64,000 nt of DNA from Microbacterium sp. cx-55. Its GTDB lineage: Bacteria > Actinomycetota > Actinomycetes > Actinomycetales > Microbacteriaceae. The notes below the pieces were generated by a model that saw only the letters and a program-made list of their open reading frames with translations, did no database searches and was not told the origin of the DNA. Positions 59,897 to 64,000 of the stretch are shown one piece after another. A program made the translations under genes and the position numbers. Position 1 is the stretch's first letter. Every line of letters begins with the position of its first letter. The DNA lies in NCBI RefSeq assembly GCF_021117345.1, contig NZ_CP088261.1, forward strand, positions 2,418,001-2,482,000, read 5' to 3'.

Positions 59897-60795
59897 CTGG
59901 TCCTCTTCGCTTCGATGAGGGTCCGCTGACGCGGATCGAGCACGTCCCGCAACCCGTCGCCCACGAGATTGAACGCGAGAGCGGTGACGAAGATCGCCGC
60001 CCCGGGGAAGACGCTCATCCACCATGCCTGCGTCAGAAACCCCTGCGCGGTGAAGAGCATGCCACCCCACGACGGCGACGGCGGCTGGATACCGAGGCCG
60101 AGGAAGGACAACGCCGCCTCGGACAGGATCGCGAAAGCGAGCGACAGCGACGTCTGCACCACGATCGGGCCCGCGATGTTCGGCAGCACGTGACGGTAGA
60201 GGATCCACGCAGCGGGGGTCCCCATCGTCTGCGAGACCTGGACGAAGGGCGACGTGCGCACCGAGAGGGCGCTGGCGCGCGAGACGCGGGCGAAGATCGG
60301 CGTGTAGACCACTCCGATCGCGATCATGGTCGTCAGCTGACCGGGTCGGAAGATCGCGACGATCGCGAGCGCCAGCAGAAGCACCGGGAACGCGAACATG
60401 ACATCGACGACGCGCATGATGGCGGCATCCGTCCATCCGCCGCGGTAGCCGGCAACAGCCCCCAACCCCACCCCCACGACGAGCGCGAAGAGCACCGCGA
60501 CCGCCGCGATGGACAGCGACGTCGAGCCGGCGGCGAGCACGCGAGAGAAGACATCTCGCCCGAGTTCGTCGGTACCGAACCAGTGCGCGCCGCTGGGCGG
60601 TGCGAGAGCGCCCGCGACGTCGATCTCGTTGATCCCGTAGGGCGCGATCCACGGCGCGAGAACGGAAGCGACGACGATGAGTGCCAGCACCGAGCCGCTG
60701 ACGACGGAGATCGGGTTGGACAGGAACAAGCGCCCGGTGGACATCCGGGAACGCGGGCGCTCCACGGTGGGGAGGGCGATCGGGTCGACGGTCAT
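59893..60795 (-). CDS. peptide ABC transporter permease, DppC type
   Basis: This is a 300-residue permease with about six helices. It has the N-terminal OppC region (LAPPSGAHWFGTDELGRDVF) and the EAA-type loop EAALSFLGLGIQPPSPSWG that docks on the ATPase. The ATG at 60,795 (MTVDPIALP) has GAGGT upstream and lies 7 bases after the previous gene. It is part of the four-gene transporter operon. Confidence 0.94.
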   Translation of the reverse strand: MTVDPIALPTVERPRSRMSTGRLFLSNPISVVSGSVLALIVVASVLAPWIAPYGINEIDVAGALAPPSGAHWFGTDELGRDVFSRVLAAGSTSLSIAAVAVLFALVVGVGLGAVAGYRGGWTDAAIMRVVDVMFAFPVLLLALAIVAIFRPGQLTTMIAIGVVYTPIFARVSRASALSVRTSPFVQVSQTMGTPAAWILYRHVLPNIAGPIVVQTSLSLAFAILSEAALSFLGLGIQPPSPSWGGMLFTAQGFLTQAWWMSVFPGAAIFVTALAFNLVGDGLRDVLDPRQRTLIEAKRTR

Positions 60796-60802
60796 AGCTA
60801 CC

Positions 60803-61768
60803 TCACGAAACCCGGATCCTCGGGTCGGCGACCGCGTAGAGCGCATCGACAATGAGGTTCACGACGATGAACATGACGGCGACCAGGAGGACCGCGCCCT
60901 GGATGAGCGGGTAGTCGCGCGCGGCGACCGCCTCGTAGACGAGGCGACCGAGCCCCGGCCAGGCGAAGACGACCTCGACCACGACCACGCCACCGAGGAT
61001 CGTCGCCAGCTGAATACCCGCGATCGTGAGGACGGGAACCAGAGCCCCGCGAACGATGTGGCGGAACGTGACCACGCGGGGCGAAAGCCCTTTGGACACC
61101 GCGGTGCGCACGTATCCCGACGAGGCGACATCGATGACGGCTGCGCGAATGTAACGGGTCATGATCGCCCCGGCCACCAGTCCGACCGTCAGCCCCGGGA
61201 GCGTCACCTGTCGCAGCCATCGGGCGGGGTCCTCAGTGAGCGGCGCATAACCGCTGGCCGGAAGCCAGCCGAGGGTCACCGAGAACAGAGAGATCAGCAG
61301 CATCCCGAGCCAGAAGTCCGGGATGGAGACACCGAACTGACTGGTCAGCCGCACCACCAGGTCGCTCACGCGCCCCTCTCGCAACGCCGACCAGATCCCC
61401 GCGGGAATCGCGATCACCAGGGCGATCAGGAGTCCGACCACCGCGAGCGACACCGTCGCGGGAAGACGTTCGAGCAGGGTCGTGGTGACCGGCTGGCCGT
61501 TGCGGAAGCTGACGCCCAGATCTCCGGTGACGGCGCTCCCGAGATAACCGAAGAACTGCTCCCAGAGCGGACGGTCGAGTCCGGATGCTGCACGCAGCGC
61601 CTCGTACGCCTCCGGCGTGTAGCGGGTGCCCAATGCGAGCCGGACCGGATCACCCGGGACGAGCTGGATGAGGGCGAAGACGACCACCAGCACCCCCAAC
61701 AGGACGATCGCCGACGAGAGCAGACGAACGCCGAGAAACCGCGCGATGCGTGCGGGCTGAATCCTCAT
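60803..61768 (-). CDS. peptide ABC transporter permease, DppB type
   Basis: This is a 321-residue permease. The DppB pattern is clear: an N-terminal helix (LLSSAIVLLGVLVVVFALIQ) followed by LVPGDPVRLALGTRYTPE, then DFWLGMLLISLFSVTLGWLP, and an EAA-loop-like RTAVSKGLSPRVVTFRHIVR near the C-terminal half. It forms the membrane channel with the DppC-type protein. Confidence 0.94.
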   Translation of the reverse strand: MRIQPARIARFLGVRLLSSAIVLLGVLVVVFALIQLVPGDPVRLALGTRYTPEAYEALRAASGLDRPLWEQFFGYLGSAVTGDLGVSFRNGQPVTTTLLERLPATVSLAVVGLLIALVIAIPAGIWSALREGRVSDLVVRLTSQFGVSIPDFWLGMLLISLFSVTLGWLPASGYAPLTEDPARWLRQVTLPGLTVGLVAGAIMTRYIRAAVIDVASSGYVRTAVSKGLSPRVVTFRHIVRGALVPVLTIAGIQLATILGGVVVVEVVFAWPGLGRLVYEAVAARDYPLIQGAVLLVAVMFIVVNLIVDALYAVADPRIRVS

Positions 61769-61794
61769 GCGTGGTCTGCTCTCGTCAACGATGG

Positions 61795-63324
61795 TCAGTC
61801 GGCCAGGGTGGTCTCACGGAACCGGATCGCTCGGTCCGCGCGCGTCTCGTAGCCGGTCACGCTCGGGGACCAGGCCTGAATGACGGACGGGTTGTAGAGG
61901 TAGATGTAGCTGGCCTCGTCGGCGATGATCGTCGCCGCCTGCCCGTAGAGATCCTTGCGGGTGGCCTGATCGGTCTCCACGCGAGCGGAGTCCAGCAGCT
62001 CGTCCACCTCGGGGTTCGAGTACTTCTGCGCGTTGCTCGTTCCGTCGGTGTGGTGCTGCGAGTAGTAGAAGTCGTCGGGATCGATGTTGCCGAGCCATCC
62101 CATCATGAGCATGTCGAAATTGCCGCTGTTCTGCTCGTCGAGCCACGTCGAGAAATCGGGCTGGCGGATCTCGACCGAGATTCCCAGGGGCTCGAGGTTC
62201 GCGGCGATGATCTGCGCGGCCGTTACCGTCTCGGGGTAGTCGCTCGTGGCGAGCATGTCGAGGGTTCCCCCGGTGAAGCCGGCTTCGTCGAGGAGCGCCT
62301 TCGCCTTGTCGAGGTCGGTCGAGTACCCGTCGTAGGACGTGTACCAGACGCTCTGTTCGGGGATCGCCAGCTGGTTCTCCGCGGCGGTGCCGTAGCTGAC
62401 GGCCTGAAGGATGGCATCCCGATCGATGGCGTAGGCGATCGCTTGACGCACTCGCACGTCGTTCCACGGCGCCTTCGCCTCGTTGAGCGCCAGGTACCAG
62501 TAGTCGCTGGATGGCGTCACCCCGAGGTTCAACGCATCGTCGCTCTCGAGGTCGGTGACCTGCTGTGCCGGCACGACATCGGTCCAGTCGATGTCGCCCG
62601 CTTTCAGCGCCGCGATCGCCGTCGCGGGCTCGGAGATGAAGCGGTACTCGACCCCGCCGAGTGCCGGCGCGCCACCCCAGTAGTCGGGATTCGCCGTCAA
62701 CGTGATGTGATCGCCGGAGGTGTACTCCGACACGGAGAAGGGGCCGGTGCCGACGGGAGCTGTGGTGATGTCGCCGGACTCGACGTTGGCCTGCTCCACG
62801 ATCGCCATCCCCTTGAACCCGCCGAGGTTCGACAGCAGGTTGGGCGTGGGCTGTGCGACGGTGATGACGACCGTGCTGTCGTCGGGCGCGGCCACGTCGG
62901 TGACGGAGCTGAACTTCCAGGCATTGGAGAGCTGCTCGTCGATGATGCGGTCGTAGGAGTAGACGACGTCCTCACTGGTGAAGGCGGATCCGTCGTGGAA
63001 GGTCACGCCGCTGCGGAGAGTGAAGGTCCAGGTGAGCTGATCGTCGCTCACCTCCCAACTCTCGGCGAGCGCGGGCTGCATCTCGAGGTTCTCGTCGGGC
63101 TCGACGAGCGTGTCGAAGACGTTCTCGAGCACCTCGAACGAGAAGTAGGAGCTGGTCTTCTGCGGGTCGAGCTGGTCGGGCTCCCCGCCGATGGCGGCCA
63201 CGAGAGTCCGGTCGCCGGAGGCACCGGTCGAGTCGCCGATGTCGACACCCTCTCCCGCGGAGCAGCCGGCGAGGGCGAGGGAGACGACGAGAATCGCCGC
63301 TCCGAATGCGGTGCGCTGGGACAT
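61795..63324 (-). CDS. peptide ABC transporter substrate-binding lipoprotein
   Basis: This is a 509-residue SBP_bac_5 family binding protein. The signal ends in the lipobox LAGC. The family blocks EPDQLDPQKTSSYFSFEVLE, PALAESWEVSDDQLTWTFTL, LRSGVTFHDGSAFTSEDVVY and RVRQAIAYAIDRDAIL are present. GAGAGG precedes the ATG at 63,324. It captures solute for the downstream permeases and heads the operon. An inverted repeat 26 bases upstream of the start is a likely operator. The substrate is not determined. Confidence 0.94.
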   Translation of the reverse strand: MSQRTAFGAAILVVSLALAGCSAGEGVDIGDSTGASGDRTLVAAIGGEPDQLDPQKTSSYFSFEVLENVFDTLVEPDENLEMQPALAESWEVSDDQLTWTFTLRSGVTFHDGSAFTSEDVVYSYDRIIDEQLSNAWKFSSVTDVAAPDDSTVVITVAQPTPNLLSNLGGFKGMAIVEQANVESGDITTAPVGTGPFSVSEYTSGDHITLTANPDYWGGAPALGGVEYRFISEPATAIAALKAGDIDWTDVVPAQQVTDLESDDALNLGVTPSSDYWYLALNEAKAPWNDVRVRQAIAYAIDRDAILQAVSYGTAAENQLAIPEQSVWYTSYDGYSTDLDKAKALLDEAGFTGGTLDMLATSDYPETVTAAQIIAANLEPLGISVEIRQPDFSTWLDEQNSGNFDMLMMGWLGNIDPDDFYYSQHHTDGTSNAQKYSNPEVDELLDSARVETDQATRKDLYGQAATIIADEASYIYLYNPSVIQAWSPSVTGYETRADRAIRFRETTLAD

Positions 63325-63349
63325 GGTGTGCCTCTCGTGGGGTGAACAG

Positions 63350-63369
63350 ATCATCATTTAGATGATGAT
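63350..63369. promoter_or_regulatory. perfect palindromic operator upstream of the transporter operon
   Basis: ATCATCAT-TTAG-ATGATGAT is an 8-bp perfect inverted repeat in the region between the binding-protein gene and the divergent DUF1028 gene. The size and symmetry fit a dimeric repressor site (for example GntR or similar family), and it would control one or both genes. Confidence 0.6.
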
Positions 63370-63487
63370 TCGATCAGTATGTGCGAGCATGGGAGGCGAG
63401 ACAAGCCCACGGTCATCTCGAAACAGAATCTTCACAAACGCCCGCCGCGACTCCGGTGAGCTGCCGGGCGGCACCGCAGAGGAGCAG

Positions 63488-64000
63488 CATGACCTTCACC
63501 GTCCTGGCCCGCGACCGCAACTCCGGTCTTCTCGGGGCAGCCACCGCGAGTAGATCGCTCGCCGCCGGCAACGCCGTGCTCGCGATCCGCCCCGGAGTCG
63601 GAGCGGTGGCCAGCCAGGCGTGGACCAATCGCTCGCTCCGTGGTCTGCTGCTCGACGAACTCGCCGCCGGGACGAGCGCACCGGATGCCGTCGAACGCAT
63701 CCCCGCGTGGGATGAGCGCGCCGAGCTCCGCCAGGTCGCGGCGCTTCCCGCGACCGGACCGGGAGCGGCGCGGTCGGGCCGAGACGTCACCGAATGGGCG
63801 GGCCACATCGTGGGCACCGACATCGTCGTGGCCGGAAACTTCCTGTCGGGGCCGGATGTGCTGCCGGCGATGATCGCCCGCCTGGCGCAGATTCCGGAGA
63901 TCGACGCCGCCGATCCCGAGCGAGCAGTCCTGTTCGCCCGCGAACTCGTCGCGGCTCTCACATCCGGGGAACGCGCCGGCGGAGATGCCCGCGGACGACA
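63488..64000 (+). CDS. DUF1028-like protein, N-terminal part
   Basis: The first 171 residues are visible; the gene runs past the window edge. It begins MTFTVLARDRNSGLLGAATA and has GVGAVASQAWTNRSLRGLLL, a pattern of the DUF1028 family, which has an Ntn-hydrolase-like fold. GAGGAGC precedes the ATG. Members often lie next to peptide transporters and are thought to process amino-acid or peptide derivatives; here it is divergent from such a transporter across a shared operator. The activity is inferred. Confidence 0.8.

Noticed and set aside
58874..59929. A 351-codon plus-strand frame
   Set aside because: It is the antisense of the double ATPase and lacks any motif.
61750..63345. A 531-codon plus-strand frame
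   Set aside because: It is the antisense of the peptide-binding lipoprotein, which has a clear signal peptide and family motifs.

Overview
The window is high-GC actinobacterial DNA, most likely from Microbacteriaceae (Microbacterium-like). Supporting evidence: a SigK/RskA/fasciclin-lipoprotein locus, a LAxTG-type sorting signal, an Lsr2 homologue, a type VII secretion toxin cassette, and frequent GTG/TTG starts with 4-bp start/stop overlaps. Everything here was read by eye from the sequence. Family names rest on recognisable motifs, not on database searches.

Left chromosomal flank (1-3.57 kb): the end of a pabC-like aminotransferase, a possible structured RNA, a conserved hypothetical gene, rskA-sigK, a divergent fasciclin-domain lipoprotein, and tRNA-Lys(UUU).

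Integrated element (about 3.57-52.85 kb): the 3' end of tRNA-Lys is where a large serine recombinase gene begins, and an imperfect copy of that tRNA end lies at 52,824-52,853, so I read the 49 kb between them as one composite mobile element. Its left part (3.6-12 kb) is a transfer module: serine recombinase, replication-relaxation protein, FtsK/VirD4-like ATPase, MT-A70 methyltransferase and several small coupled ORFs. I see no relaxase or VirB4. From 12 to 30 kb come surface and effector genes: a LAxTG wall protein, a CDP-alcohol phosphotransferase and partner membrane protein, Lsr2, a type VII secretion nuclease toxin with a YezG-like immunity protein, and a 2,262-residue RHS/YD protein followed by a lipoprotein. 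Broken ISL3 and RhuM genes are scattered among them. From 30 to 34.5 kb lie small genes (RHH-like, DUF3846-like, membrane proteins).

Defence-like cluster (34.5-52.6 kb): a DUF5677-like protein, a BsuBI/PstI-type restriction-modification pair, an SF2 helicase, a PD-(D/E)xK protein with its own strong promoter, a tyrosine integrase broken by an in-frame amber codon, a dGTPase-like HD protein, an FRG-domain protein, two overlapping HEPN-like genes with RX4H motifs, and an XRE/ImmA metallopeptidase with an overlapping partner. The helicase-nuclease pair and the tandem HEPN genes are the best candidates for an undescribed system.

Right flank (52.9-64 kb): a lipoprotein and a DUF2087-like gene, then an accessory patch (54.4-58.0 kb) of small membrane proteins, an IstB remnant and a lipoprotein paralogous to the one beside the RHS gene. 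Last come a complete peptide ABC transporter operon and the start of a DUF1028-like gene.
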